Source of the DNA: Verrucomicrobiaceae bacterium
GTDB taxonomy: Bacteria > Verrucomicrobiota > Verrucomicrobiia > Verrucomicrobiales > DEV007
Direction of reading: 5' to 3'
Length of the DNA: 64,000 nt
NCBI GenBank assembly: GCA_024229495.1
Contig: JAAESJ010000559.1
Coordinates: 23,492 to 87,491 of the forward strand
The notes below the pieces were generated by a model. The model ran no database searches, was not told the origin of the DNA, and saw only the letters and a program-made list of their open reading frames with translations. A program made the translations under genes and the position numbers. Shown one piece after another: positions 1 to 8,953 of the stretch; positions within the stretch are counted from its first letter, which is position 1; each line of letters starts with the position of its first letter.

Positions 1-534
1 CTGAGCACTCGCCACAGGAAGCTCATAGCGTATGCCTTGCAGTCTGCTCCCACGAATAGCAAGCGGAGCACCTCCTCCCGTTCCCTCCGCCTTAATATCT
101 GCACCCATATCAGACAAGGGTCTGATAACTCTACCCATCGGCCTCTTCGACAGGGACTCATCCCCCACTAATCGGCTGGCAAATCCCTGCCCGGCAAGGA
201 TGCCGGACATAAGCCGCATAGTCGTCCCCGAATTCCCGCAATCAATATCACCAGGCGGAACTTCAGTAACCATCCCGCGACCATGCACAAGGAGACACTC
301 TGGACCAAGGCTCGATTGCTCCAACACATCAATGCTTACCCCCAATGAGCGCATCGCCGCAACCGTGGCAAGGCAATCTTCGCTCGGGAGAAACCCCTCA
401 ATCCTGCAATCTCCATCAGCCAGAGAAGCGAACATGACTGCACGGTGAGAAATACTCTTGTCGCCGGGAACAGAAATTTCACCGCCAAGGCAATGTGCAC
501 GACGGACTCTAAGTTCGCTGGATTTTCCTCCCAT
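1..534 (-). CDS. aroA: 3-phosphoshikimate 1-carboxyvinyltransferase (EPSP synthase), 5' part
   Basis: Cut by the window edge; the first 178 residues are visible. EPSP synthase joins PEP to shikimate-3-phosphate in the chorismate pathway. Visible family motifs are GDKSISHR at residues 24-31 (substrate-binding Lys/Ser/Arg), GNSGTT at 100-105 (PEP-binding loop) followed by MRLM, then GDESLSKRPM, and PVASAQ at the cut. These occur in the usual order and spacing, so the gene appears intact as far as it can be read. The ATG at 534 lies 29 bp after the stop of tyrA, so the two aromatic amino acid genes are probably co-transcribed. No strong ribosome binding site sits at the usual distance; an AGGAG lies about 28 bases upstream, at the end of tyrA. 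Confidence 0.95.
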   Translation of the reverse strand, partial: MGGKSSELRVRRAHCLGGEISVPGDKSISHRAVMFASLADGDCRIEGFLPSEDCLATVAAMRSLGVSIDVLEQSSLGPECLLVHGRGMVTEVPPGDIDCGNSGTTMRLMSGILAGQGFASRLVGDESLSKRPMGRVIRPLSDMGADIKAEGTGGGAPLAIRGSRLQGIRYELPVASAQ

Positions 535-563
535 TAAGTAAATGATAAATTTCTTTTGAGCTC

Positions 564-1439
564 CTACTGCTCCTTTGCTGAAGACACAACAAGTGCGTTC
601 CTGTGATTCTTAGCATCCTCAAGGAATCTGGACAGCCCTTCATTGTCATTTCCCCGCAATATCTCCAGGACCTCCGCGAGTTCCTTGATGTGCTCACTTA
701 ATACTTCGGATACCGCTTCACGATTCTCTCCTAGAATTTCCGTCCACATTGCGGGAGATCCCAAGGCAATCCTTGTGCTGTCACGAAACCCAGCTCCCGC
801 CAATTCAACTGCCCTCGTATCACCTGCCACCGCCGTCTGCACAAGGGCAGAGGCGCACAAGTGGGGCAAATGACTGATCTTTGCTACCAACGCATCATGA
901 TCATCAGGCTCCAAGCCGATAAGATGACATCCCAGGAGGCCCCAAAATTCCCTTACTCTCTTCTCGGCGCTCTCAGTGGTACTTTCCCCGGGGGTAATGG
1001 CACACGCCGCCCCGGAAAAAAGATCCGCACGCGCATTGGAAAATCCAGTGAGTTCTGAGCCCGCCATAGGGTGTGCTCCAACAAATGCAACGTCTTGTCT
1101 TTTTGCCAAGAGGATGCGCTCATCTGCCGTCGAGACAACCACTCCCTTAACGCTGCAAACATCAGTAATAACCGCATCCTCTGCCAAGTAAGGCAAAGCC
1201 ATATCCAGAACACCCTTCAGCGCCCCGACCGGAGTGGCAATGACGACAAGGTCGGCATTGCTGACCACATCGCAAATATCATCGCTGACAATATCTGCCA
1301 CGTTGCTGGAACGCAACTCGCCGAGCGCTTCACTGCGCCGGGCCCACAGGCTTACCTTATCGGTCACGCCACTAGCACGCGCGGCAAGGGCAACAGACCC
1401 GCCAAGCAATCCTGGTCCTAAAACTGCTAAATGCCGCAT
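564..1439 (-). CDS. tyrA: Prephenate/arogenate dehydrogenase
   Basis: A 291-residue TyrA-type enzyme that oxidatively decarboxylates prephenate (or arogenate) towards tyrosine. The N-terminal Rossmann motif GPGLLGGS (residues 8-15) binds NAD(P). AHPMAGSE and the later ISHLPH segment carry the conserved histidines of the family. There is no fused chorismate mutase or ACT domain; the length fits the monofunctional form. Cofactor and substrate preference cannot be read from the sequence. It lies directly upstream of aroA on the same strand with a short gap, which supports an aromatic amino acid operon. Confidence 0.93.
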   Translation of the reverse strand: MRHLAVLGPGLLGGSVALAARASGVTDKVSLWARRSEALGELRSSNVADIVSDDICDVVSNADLVVIATPVGALKGVLDMALPYLAEDAVITDVCSVKGVVVSTADERILLAKRQDVAFVGAHPMAGSELTGFSNARADLFSGAACAITPGESTTESAEKRVREFWGLLGCHLIGLEPDDHDALVAKISHLPHLCASALVQTAVAGDTRAVELAGAGFRDSTRIALGSPAMWTEILGENREAVSEVLSEHIKELAEVLEILRGNDNEGLSRFLEDAKNHRNALVVSSAKEQ

Positions 1440-1491
1440 ACCCCGGCCTTATTAAATACCCACATTAACTGCTACTTGGTTAACACCGTGC

Positions 1492-1980
1492 TCAGGGCAC
1501 CCTGAAAATCTTCTGTGTATAAGGACACCTAACCAGTGTGCCGGGCGGAAAATCAGCCACATCAATTTCCTTTCCCTTGGCAAAAGGACTATACACCCTT
1601 CCGTATTTTCCAGGGACCGGATCTGCATAGGGTCGATCATCGGATTCCTTGGCCCTCGTGGCTGTTGATGTGCCGGAACCATTTGGTTTCCGCGGTGTCT
1701 CTGAGTTACTCGGGCCATCCCCACTAGTTACTGGAGCAGAATTACGCGTTGTTCCTCCCCCTGATCCTGCGCCGTACCTATTCGGCCCGGGAGACGCCTG
1801 ATTACTCCCCTGGGATCCTTCGCCGACGCCTCCAACTCCGAGGTAACCATAACGGGAAGGTGTGCCGCCTTGGGGATTGTCCAGGGAATAACCACTCCGG
1901 TTAACAGAATTTGTCGTTTCGCATCCCGCAACAAGCATTGCGATAGAAACTGATATCAGGATGACGGAAGTTGATTTCAT
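1492..1980 (-). CDS. Putative lipoprotein with conserved C-terminal cysteine-containing tail
   Basis: A 162-residue predicted lipoprotein. Residues 1-19 form a lipoprotein signal peptide ending in the lipobox LVAGC with Cys20. The middle is low-complexity, rich in Gly, Ser, Asn, Pro and Thr, and probably a disordered linker. The last 25 residues are ordered-looking (PPGTLVRCPYTQKIFRVP) and are the only part likely to fold or bind a partner. It precedes tyrA on the same strand by 52 bp. I do not recognise a named family and infer only envelope localisation. Confidence 0.7.
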   Translation of the reverse strand: MKSTSVILISVSIAMLVAGCETTNSVNRSGYSLDNPQGGTPSRYGYLGVGGVGEGSQGSNQASPGPNRYGAGSGGGTTRNSAPVTSGDGPSNSETPRKPNGSGTSTATRAKESDDRPYADPVPGKYGRVYSPFAKGKEIDVADFPPGTLVRCPYTQKIFRVP

Positions 1981-2285
1981 CTTATCAAAAAGCTGTCTGG
2001 GCTTGTCACTATAGAAGGTTTGAACAACTCGTAAAGTAGCGAAACTGCAAGAAATTTTATCGGATCATGACCTATTGGCCACCTCATCATTCTCCCCTTT
2101 ATGAATTAATAACGGCAACAAAATGAATCTCCTTTCAAATTTCTGTGATTTTCCGCTCTTAGCTGAGAAACAACCGTTCGTTATCCTGCAGTGCCTAGAA
2201 CTCAACCTCAATTGAAACCACCGTTTTGCCAAAGACAACCTGAGCCCAAGGAAACTGATAGAATTTATGAATCCAACCAGGACTG
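1981..2285. other. Intergenic stretch without a recognised gene
   Basis: About 305 bp between the lipoprotein start and the end of the VWA gene. It should hold the lipoprotein promoter. Its distal part (2195-2285) is open in a frame that overlaps the end of the VWA gene; see the finding on a possible shifted tail. I see no terminator hairpin or RNA gene. Confidence 0.5.
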
Positions 2286-3392
2286 CTAACGCCGTCGCCC
2301 CGCCTTGACCTTGGCAAACTTACCCCCGGTTCTTCGACTGAGAGAACGCAACATTTTCTCCTCCGATCTCTTATCACTGCCGGTAACGTAATAAATCGTA
2401 TGGATGCGTGTGGAATATGGCGCGACCTTGCTGGACGTCTCAATAATATCAAGCAATTCCTTCTCCGGTATCTCCCTCCCCCCCCTGTCAGATGCAGTGG
2501 CATTGCCATCGGAGAGCATGAACGCCATCTCCGGACGAAGCTTGAATAGTTCCTGCAGGGCATAATCGTGACGAGTGCCTCCGGGTCGTCCTCCCATTGG
2601 GCGTGCACTGTTTGCATCTACGGATTCCTGGATATGTCGCTTCGCCGCCATCTTGTTAACCGTCGTTGCGGGAACGAGTTGGTCCTGCCACGCTCTGGCG
2701 CTCCCAGACCAGCGGATAATTCCAAAGCGCATGTCAATATCAAGGGAATCAACCAATTTAAATGCCTCATCCCTAACGATCTGAAAGCTCTGCTCTTTGC
2801 CCTCTCTTAGAAGACGACCGGTAGAATAATCAAGGTCACCGGTTCGCCCAAACATCGAGGCTGACACATCGATCATGATCACCACCGAACGCGCCTGGTC
2901 CTTGATCCCGAAAAAGCCTGTCCCCTCTCCGCTGCCGTTCCCTCCCTCTAGACCATCACCAAGCCCTACACCCAGGCCGGCAGTCCCGATCAAGGCATTC
3001 ACCTGATCAGAAATAAGCTCGCTCGGATCAATCGGCAACATCTGGTCAACGGGAACCTTTGGTAAATCAGGTAATGCAAAATCCATCGGTCGCTGCGAAA
3101 GAATACGATCAGAAAAGGCAGGCTTGGATGTCAGAGCCTGATGCTTTGCCATATTCATCTTGTGCTCCTTGCTCTGCGGCGGAATCTTTAGTATTTCGCG
3201 CACCTCAAACTCTGCTGGAGGGTCTGAAAAATACCTGGCGATTACCCATATTCCGAAAAGAACAAGGGCAACAACATGCACGGCTATACTGCCGATTATG
3301 ATCGAAACCAAAAGCCCGCGACGACGCCTTCCGGACATCTTTCTGCCCTCCAGCGACTTACCTTCGCTTACACTAATGGCAATCTCGCCCAT
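2286..3392 (-). CDS. Membrane-anchored von Willebrand factor A domain protein of the ExbBD cluster
   Basis: 368 residues. A short basic cytoplasmic N-terminus (RRRR at 22-25) precedes one membrane helix (about 27-52), a periplasmic linker with a Gly-rich stretch (about 136-160), and a VWA domain from about 168. The MIDAS metal site is visible as D175-x-S-x-S (DVSAS), with a later SDG motif near residue 288. The topology (one N-terminal anchor, proline-containing linker, periplasmic C-terminal domain) resembles TonB or TolA, but the C-terminal domain is VWA. Its start codon shares one base with the stop of the upstream ExbD gene (TGATG), so translation is probably coupled. A second in-frame Met at residue 19 is a possible start. 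Role inferred: the output or partner-binding subunit of the ExbBD motor. Confidence 0.85.
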   Translation of the reverse strand: MGEIAISVSEGKSLEGRKMSGRRRRGLLVSIIIGSIAVHVVALVLFGIWVIARYFSDPPAEFEVREILKIPPQSKEHKMNMAKHQALTSKPAFSDRILSQRPMDFALPDLPKVPVDQMLPIDPSELISDQVNALIGTAGLGVGLGDGLEGGNGSGEGTGFFGIKDQARSVVIMIDVSASMFGRTGDLDYSTGRLLREGKEQSFQIVRDEAFKLVDSLDIDMRFGIIRWSGSARAWQDQLVPATTVNKMAAKRHIQESVDANSARPMGGRPGGTRHDYALQELFKLRPEMAFMLSDGNATASDRGGREIPEKELLDIIETSSKVAPYSTRIHTIYYVTGSDKRSEEKMLRSLSRRTGGKFAKVKAGRRR

Positions 3393-3841
3393 CAGCCTTC
3401 GCCCTCCCCGGAAAATGATGAAAAAGTGACATTAGTCAACTGGGCTCTGCCACAGGCATTCAATACATCAACCACTCTTTGATGCGGCACACTCTTAGCC
3501 GGTGCAATCGTAAGCATCGCCTTACTGCCACTTAATTCGGATGCCTTCCTGAAACGCTCAAGCGTCGCCGATAACTCGGGCAATTCAGGATTGCCGGGAT
3601 CATCAATCTCAAGATCATTCAACACAACCTGTTGATCTCCACGAATAATGATCCGCTGCTCATCAGGAATATCAACAGGGTCTTCCTGTGCAACGGCCCC
3701 GGGAAGACCAAACCCCAAGTCGCTCTCCTGTTTAACAGGTTTGGCTGTAACCATGAAAAAGACGAGGAGTAAAAAGACCATGTCTATCATTGGCCCCATC
3801 GGCATCCCTACCGTTTCATCATGTCTCTTCGCGCGACGCAT
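3392..3841 (-). CDS. exbD: ExbD/TolR-type proton channel subunit (cluster 1, second copy)
   Basis: 149 residues. Short cytoplasmic N-terminus, one membrane helix (about 18-35) with the family signature PMIDMVFLLLVFFMVT and the proton-conducting Asp at residue 20, then a periplasmic domain. With ExbB it converts proton motive force into movement of a periplasmic partner. It lies 5 bp after the preceding exbD and overlaps the VWA gene by one base, giving a tightly coupled unit. Two different exbD genes in one operon suggest a heteromeric stator. Confidence 0.9.
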   Translation of the reverse strand: MRRAKRHDETVGMPMGPMIDMVFLLLVFFMVTAKPVKQESDLGFGLPGAVAQEDPVDIPDEQRIIIRGDQQVVLNDLEIDDPGNPELPELSATLERFRKASELSGSKAMLTIAPAKSVPHQRVVDVLNACGRAQLTNVTFSSFSGEGEG

Positions 3842-3846
3842 CCTCG

Positions 3847-4299
3847 TTATCTCCTGTATGTGCCAAATAAAACTTGATGTGCCCCTGCCTCTGCCGCCAA
3901 CTGCATGAACCCTTCTGTTACCTCATAGGGCGTATCTTTATCGGCTCGGTAATACACCTTCAAGGGGGGAGCGACCTTGAATCGGGCCTTCAGGTGGCGC
4001 TTTAGCTGCTCCTTGGTTGCCATCTCATTGGCAATGTAAAAGTTCCCCTCTCTGTCAACATTGATGACGTCACGATTACTCAGGTCATCAGGAATCTTGG
4101 CCGCACTGGCAGTAGGCAGGCTGATATCCATCTTGACCTTCTCCTTCGAAAGTTTGGAGGTGACCATGAAAAAAATCAGGAGGAGAAATGTCATGTCAAT
4201 CATCGGGGTGATCTGAAAGCTCACCACCTCATCCTTTCTCTTTTCCTGTTGCTTCATCTTCTTCGTTATCCTTCTCGACCAGCCTCCATGCCCCGGCAT
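3847..4299 (-). CDS. exbD: ExbD/TolR-type proton channel subunit (cluster 1, first copy)
   Basis: 150 residues from the ATG at 4299, which follows the exbB stop by one base and has an AAGGGAT sequence at the end of exbB as ribosome binding site. A second candidate start at 4257 gives the short N-terminus typical of ExbD. The membrane segment carries TPMIDMTFLLLIFFMVT with the key Asp at residue 35 (from the first start). The periplasmic domain is about 95 residues. The sequence differs clearly from the following exbD, so this is not a recent duplicate. Confidence 0.9.
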   Translation of the reverse strand: MPGHGGWSRRITKKMKQQEKRKDEVVSFQITPMIDMTFLLLIFFMVTSKLSKEKVKMDISLPTASAAKIPDDLSNRDVINVDREGNFYIANEMATKEQLKRHLKARFKVAPPLKVYYRADKDTPYEVTEGFMQLAAEAGAHQVLFGTYRR

Positions 4300-4300
4300 T

Positions 4301-5107
4301 TTATCCCTTCGGGGCTCCTTCCTCGGAAATCTTGACTTCGCCAGAAAGAACATCCAGTGCAAAACTGGTACGCTTCTGTATAAGAGACATGATTCCCGTC
4401 AGCCGATTGCGAAAGAAGAAATAGAAGAACATTGCCGGAATCCCCACAAATAAACCGCCAGCAGTCGTACCCATGGCTGCATTAATTCCCCCTGCAAGGT
4501 CAGCAGGTTCAGATTTGCCTGCACTGAGGTCTCCGAAACTCTGCATCATTCCCAGAACAGTGCCGAACAGACCAATCATTGGTGCAATAGTCGCAAACAC
4601 ATTCAGGTAATTCACCCATTGCATTTGTGCCGTTTCCTCATAATCAAGTTCCTCGCTGGCCGCCTGATCCATGGATTCTTTATTCGCCCTGTCCCGATCA
4701 AAGTTTACCTTTAGCAGTGCAGCTGATAGCACGTTGGTGAAGCTGTTGGTATTCTCATTGCACAACGCATAAGCCCCGCTCACGTCCCTGTCCTGCATAA
4801 GCCTGACCATGGCATCGCTGATACCTTCCGGGCACATTTTCTTGGCCGAGAAGCGCATAAAACAATAGACAATCGCAGCAATCGTCGCCACCGAGCACAA
4901 TAACAGAACATGCATCACCCATCCTCCGGATTTATAAACTGACAGGACGGTAATCTCATCACTCTCCACGGTCGAAGCGGTACGGGGGTCATCAGCGCCC
5001 TCTGCAACCACAAGATCCGTTAACCACCATTGGGAAAACAGGAAAACAGCCAATATGTAGAAAATAGGTCTCATCACGGTAAATAATTCATGTCGTTTCA
5101 TTGGCAT
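4301..5107 (-). CDS. exbB: ExbB/TolQ/MotA-type proton channel protein (cluster 1)
   Basis: 268 residues. An N-terminal hydrophobic leader (about 13-36), probably a cleaved signal sequence, is followed by a short periplasmic segment and three membrane helices (about 62-84, 164-190 and 217-235). The conserved core APMIGLFGTVLGMM (175-188) and the helix around AAMGTTAGGLFVGIP match the MotA/TolQ/ExbB channel family. This is the long form with an extra N-terminal leader. Start could also be the ATG at 5101 or 5074. It is followed immediately by two exbD genes and preceded by two secreted proteins of the same operon. Confidence 0.92.
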   Translation of the reverse strand: MPMKRHELFTVMRPIFYILAVFLFSQWWLTDLVVAEGADDPRTASTVESDEITVLSVYKSGGWVMHVLLLCSVATIAAIVYCFMRFSAKKMCPEGISDAMVRLMQDRDVSGAYALCNENTNSFTNVLSAALLKVNFDRDRANKESMDQAASEELDYEETAQMQWVNYLNVFATIAPMIGLFGTVLGMMQSFGDLSAGKSEPADLAGGINAAMGTTAGGLFVGIPAMFFYFFFRNRLTGIMSLIQKRTSFALDVLSGEVKISEEGAPKG

Positions 5108-5112
5108 CGTGG

Positions 5113-6003
5113 TTATTTCTCAATCGATAATTTCTCTCGCAGTTCCGCAAGCGGGTATTCGCCACCCATATGCGAATAAAGCTTCTCCAGATCACTCAGG
5201 CATTCAAGAGCCCGCGTTTCCTGCCCAACCAGTTCGTATGTCTTAGCCGCGTGCCATAATCCCCGTGACGCGGCAACTGCCTCAGTCCCATAAAAAAGGA
5301 ATGGTTCCAGGAAGCGATCTATCAGGGCGTGGTAATTCTCTTCGATCTGCTCACGAACCCCATCATCTTCCATCCACTTGGGGTTATCCCCTACCAACTT
5401 AGAGAACCTTTCAAAATCAGCAAGTGTAATGACATGCTTCGCATCAAGCAAAAGCTCAGGATCGTCATCATCTGCGGCAATTATCTTCGCCTCGGCAATA
5501 ACCTCCTCCCCTGCCCCAAGCTTTACTAAAGCTTGAAGCCTCCCTCTTTTGGCCAGCGCCTTCCTCTTTGCATTCCAGTCCTGCTGTTCGATGAGTTCAT
5601 AGAGATTGCGAGCCTTAACGTGATTTTCCCGGTCAATGGTGGCCAGAAAGATTCCTGCTAACTGCATACCTATATCTCCTGCATTGGAATTAGGCAGTCC
5701 GAGATAGACCCGTTCATCTTCCCACAACTTGGAAAGTTCATTCCTTGGGGCGTCCTCCCCCCCAGCAAGCAACTCCAACTCCCCTTCAACCGGGTCAAAA
5801 TCAATCATCCTCACCTGTTCCATGGGGATTGTCCTCGTGCTGCTTCCCGCGCCACCAGCCAAGGGAACACGGATCCGCAACCGAGTTTCATTCAGCTCAA
5901 GTATCTGACCTCCCAATGCTCTGCCATTCTTAACGTGCACTATATCCTCCGCCGAAGCGTTTCCGAGAATCAGCATCAGGGCCATCAGCTTTATTCTACG
6001 CAT
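5113..6003 (-). CDS. Secreted protein with N-terminal beta segment and helical repeats (ExbBD cluster 1)
   Basis: 296 residues from the ATG at 6003, chosen because AGGAGG lies 6 bases upstream and because a signal peptide (residues 1-18, ending ASA) starts there. The start overlaps the end of the large TPR gene by 8 bp. After the signal peptide comes a short beta-rich segment (about 20-70: alternating hydrophobics ILELNETRLRIRV and IPMEQVRMIDF), then a mostly helical region that looks like degenerate tetratricopeptide repeats. No catalytic motif is seen. The protein encoded at 47447-48490 in the second cluster has the same overall plan. Function unknown; inferred to be a periplasmic component of the ExbBD system. 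Confidence 0.8.
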   Translation of the reverse strand: MRRIKLMALMLILGNASAEDIVHVKNGRALGGQILELNETRLRIRVPLAGGAGSSTRTIPMEQVRMIDFDPVEGELELLAGGEDAPRNELSKLWEDERVYLGLPNSNAGDIGMQLAGIFLATIDRENHVKARNLYELIEQQDWNAKRKALAKRGRLQALVKLGAGEEVIAEAKIIAADDDDPELLLDAKHVITLADFERFSKLVGDNPKWMEDDGVREQIEENYHALIDRFLEPFLFYGTEAVAASRGLWHAAKTYELVGQETRALECLSDLEKLYSHMGGEYPLAELREKLSIEK

Positions 6004-8797
6004 CGCTATCCTCCTGCAACTCGGCCAACCGCCTTCTTGCCTGGCCGTATTCGGGCATGTCACCAAGCTCTTCGCGTTGCACTAACGCGGAGTAGACTTC
6101 AATCGCTTCACGGGGCCGATCCAGTTCCTCCAGCAACTCACCTCGCCTCAGGTATGACTTTGCAACCATTCTGCGATACTTCCCGTATGCCACATATACA
6201 CGCTCAAAATAAGCAGTAGCCTTTAGCTTATCCCCCTTGGCACTGAGTATTTCTGCTGAGCGAAAAAGCGCCTCAGCTTTAGACGAACTTGAAATGGATT
6301 TATCAGCAAGAAGCACAGTGAGCACTTCAAGCGCCAGATCATGATCCCCTTGCGCGGAAAGAATACCGGCAATAAGCAGATCGGCATCTGCACATTTCCC
6401 TGAATATGGAGTCTCCTCTTTAACCCTGTAAAGAAACTGTAATGCCTGTTCCTGATCATCCCTGTTCAAGGCAATACGTGCACGCCCCAGGTATGCCCGG
6501 TCAAGCTCCAGGCTACGCGGGTTCCATTTTCTTAGACCGGAATAGAGCTCATCCGCATTATCCAACTCCCCCTTATCCAGAAGGTAATCGGCGCAATCAG
6601 CGAGAATTCGGGGATTGTGTATTTCCGGGTCACACAGCCTGGCCGCCATCGCAAATGATAGCCGATAACTCGCAGAGCCTATCGGTTCGGTGCGCGCCGC
6701 CGCCCATCTTGCACGCAGCTCCAGTGTTGTCTTCTCCTCTGACTTTGCCTCTGACACCAGTCGTCCCATCTCAAAAACGTATCCCTGCCTGTTTTCCGGG
6801 GAATAAAGTTTACGCAATCCTTCCAGCACATCAGCAATCCCGAAGAGTTCATGCCGGTCACCATGCATGCGCAGAATATCCCAATACACCAAGCGTGCGG
6901 CCGCCTCATTACCCTCAGCCTTATGCGCCCATCCTATCCAGTAAACCGCCTCAGCCATCCTGGCACTCTCCGGACTCAAAGCAATGAAACTGGTAAAGTG
7001 TTCCCGCATATCACTAAATTTGCCTTGGAGCCTCATCACTTTCCCAATATTGAAGCGACTCTCCTCAAAAAGGCGCCCTGCTGAAGGTTCTATTTTTTTG
7101 TAGCTGGCAAGCCCGGCATCAATATCACCGACTGCCAGCAAACCGTCGCCAAGCAATAGACGAGCTTCATCGTTATAACTGTCACCATCATAAAGGTCTA
7201 AATACTCGCGCAACTCAGAGTTTGCAGCACGGTAATCCGCCATCGCAAAGGTAGTGAAAGCCCGGCGGAAAACAGCATCAGGCCGATAACGTCCATCAGG
7301 AAATTCACTAAGATACTCCTTCAGATGACTCCTGGTCAGTCCATGGTCTCCGTCAAAAGAATACCCCATTCCCTGCCAATAAAAGGCATCCTCGAAGAGA
7401 GGATGCCCAGGCAACTCACGACGCATGTCCTCGAAAAGAGCTACCGCCTCTCCGTTCCGATCCAACTTCAGCAACACAATGCCCTGCATGAAAAGCGCCT
7501 GTCCGGAAACCCCTGATTGCGGAAAACGGCGGTAAAGAGTGCGGAATCCCTCCAGCGCCTGCTCATGCCTCCCCCAGTTGTGCAGGGATCTGTTTCGCAA
7601 CATTAGAACCTCAGGAAGCTTCGTGGGAAAATCAACAAACCTCTCGATAAATGAATCAGCCGCAGCTACTGCCTTGGACCAGCGGGAGATTTCCATCCAG
7701 CACTGGATTAATGTCAGCGTCGCTCCTGCAGCCAATTCTCCAGGAAGCAGTTCGAGCATCATCTTCTCAAGGATCAGACCCGCTTCCCGGTATCTTCCCA
7801 ATTGTCGGAACGCATCCGCCAAACGAAGCCGCAAGGCAGCATCAAAGTCCTCTACCTGCCTGAAACTTGCCAATTCAGCAGCAACTCTCCGTCGCATCCC
7901 GTCATACTGGAAAATGAATTCCTCATGTCCCCTTGCCCTTAAAATCTCCAGTTTGCCCTCAAGGTCCTTAAGCCGTTCCTGCTGATTCTCGATTAGCCGC
8001 TCCCGCGACCAGACGCGCTGCAGGCACATTATCGCATTATAATACTTTCCTGCAGCGAGAAACCGCGAACCAAGCTCAAGCGTCAGGCTCTGGAAAGAAA
8101 TAATCTGCGTCACCGCGGCAACATCCCGGAACTGCTCAAGCACGAACTCCAGCGCCAACTCAAGCTTGTTACTTTCCAGCAGCGAATAAAGCAATAACAC
8201 CGTTGCACGTGCCGCAACCTCCTTCGATTCACGCCGTAATCGCGGCATCTGCCAACTAAAAAAATCAGCGGCATCTGCATGTTCGCTCATTAGCGTACTG
8301 CAAACCCCGAAGAGAAGCAGTGCCTCATGACAGCGCGTCCGCTGATCCGTGCGGAGTTTGCGGGCACGATAGAATTCACCAAAGGCAATCTGTGCAGATT
8401 GATATTCCCCGTTCTGCATCAGGCACAGGCCTCGCCAGAACGCCAGCTCATCTCTGATTCCCGGCAAAGCCTCCTTGCTAGCGAGAACTTCATCGACAAT
8501 AGGCAATGCCGCCTTGAAATTCTTCAGCCGCAGCTTGGATATCGCCCTTTGCGGCTTTATACGAACAATGAACTGAGCTGCCTGGGGTTCATCGTGGTAG
8601 GTGGTCGCAAACTCCGAAAACAACATGTCCGCCCTGCCGTAATCCTGCGCATCAAAGGCTCCTTGTGCCTCCGTAAGCAATTCGCTCATGGTTCTTTCCC
8701 CGGCAACAGGCCCCCCGACAACATCCTGTGCCCTTGATTGCGTAGTGGATATCAGCAATATCAGGGCAAATAAAGGCCGGGAAAATCGATCTTGCAT
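5996..8797 (-). CDS. Large secreted TPR-repeat protein (ExbBD cluster 1)
   Basis: 933 residues from the ATG at 8797, which begins a good signal peptide (about 1-24, ending SRA before QD). Almost the whole mature protein is helical repeats of the TPR/Sel1-like kind, with recurrent units such as ALFMQGIVLLKLDRNGEAVALF and EARLLLGDGLLAVGDIDAGL and frequent alpha-alpha pairs about 34-37 residues long. No enzyme motif is seen. It is the first gene of a six-gene operon ending in the VWA gene. A 985-residue protein of the same type sits in the second ExbBD cluster. Large periplasmic TPR proteins act as scaffolds; what this one binds is unknown. Divergent from the gene at 8954, so the promoter lies in 8798-8953. 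Confidence 0.82.
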   Translation of the reverse strand: MQDRFSRPLFALILLISTTQSRAQDVVGGPVAGERTMSELLTEAQGAFDAQDYGRADMLFSEFATTYHDEPQAAQFIVRIKPQRAISKLRLKNFKAALPIVDEVLASKEALPGIRDELAFWRGLCLMQNGEYQSAQIAFGEFYRARKLRTDQRTRCHEALLLFGVCSTLMSEHADAADFFSWQMPRLRRESKEVAARATVLLLYSLLESNKLELALEFVLEQFRDVAAVTQIISFQSLTLELGSRFLAAGKYYNAIMCLQRVWSRERLIENQQERLKDLEGKLEILRARGHEEFIFQYDGMRRRVAAELASFRQVEDFDAALRLRLADAFRQLGRYREAGLILEKMMLELLPGELAAGATLTLIQCWMEISRWSKAVAAADSFIERFVDFPTKLPEVLMLRNRSLHNWGRHEQALEGFRTLYRRFPQSGVSGQALFMQGIVLLKLDRNGEAVALFEDMRRELPGHPLFEDAFYWQGMGYSFDGDHGLTRSHLKEYLSEFPDGRYRPDAVFRRAFTTFAMADYRAANSELREYLDLYDGDSYNDEARLLLGDGLLAVGDIDAGLASYKKIEPSAGRLFEESRFNIGKVMRLQGKFSDMREHFTSFIALSPESARMAEAVYWIGWAHKAEGNEAAARLVYWDILRMHGDRHELFGIADVLEGLRKLYSPENRQGYVFEMGRLVSEAKSEEKTTLELRARWAAARTEPIGSASYRLSFAMAARLCDPEIHNPRILADCADYLLDKGELDNADELYSGLRKWNPRSLELDRAYLGRARIALNRDDQEQALQFLYRVKEETPYSGKCADADLLIAGILSAQGDHDLALEVLTVLLADKSISSSSKAEALFRSAEILSAKGDKLKATAYFERVYVAYGKYRRMVAKSYLRRGELLEELDRPREAIEVYSALVQREELGDMPEYGQARRRLAELQEDSDA

Positions 8798-8953
8798 GGA
8801 AACACACACTTGCGAAAGATAAGCTTCGATCCAGCAAGAGGTCGACAGGAAACCCGACTCCAGCTTGTTTTTAAACAATCACGCCATTTGGCAACGCATA
8901 TTACTTGAATATATTGAGCTGTTTTTGCCTGACCTGAAGGCAATTATCTTCTA

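Noticed and set aside
6442..6987. Long plus-strand open frame inside the large TPR gene
   Set aside because: Antisense shadow of a well-supported coding sequence, proline-rich and without ribosome binding site.
8865..8942. Short palindromes (TTGTTT-TT-AAACAA and TTGCCT-N7-AGGCAA) in the divergent promoter region of the TPR and double-protease genes
   Set aside because: Too short to separate from chance; no repeat elsewhere was recognised.
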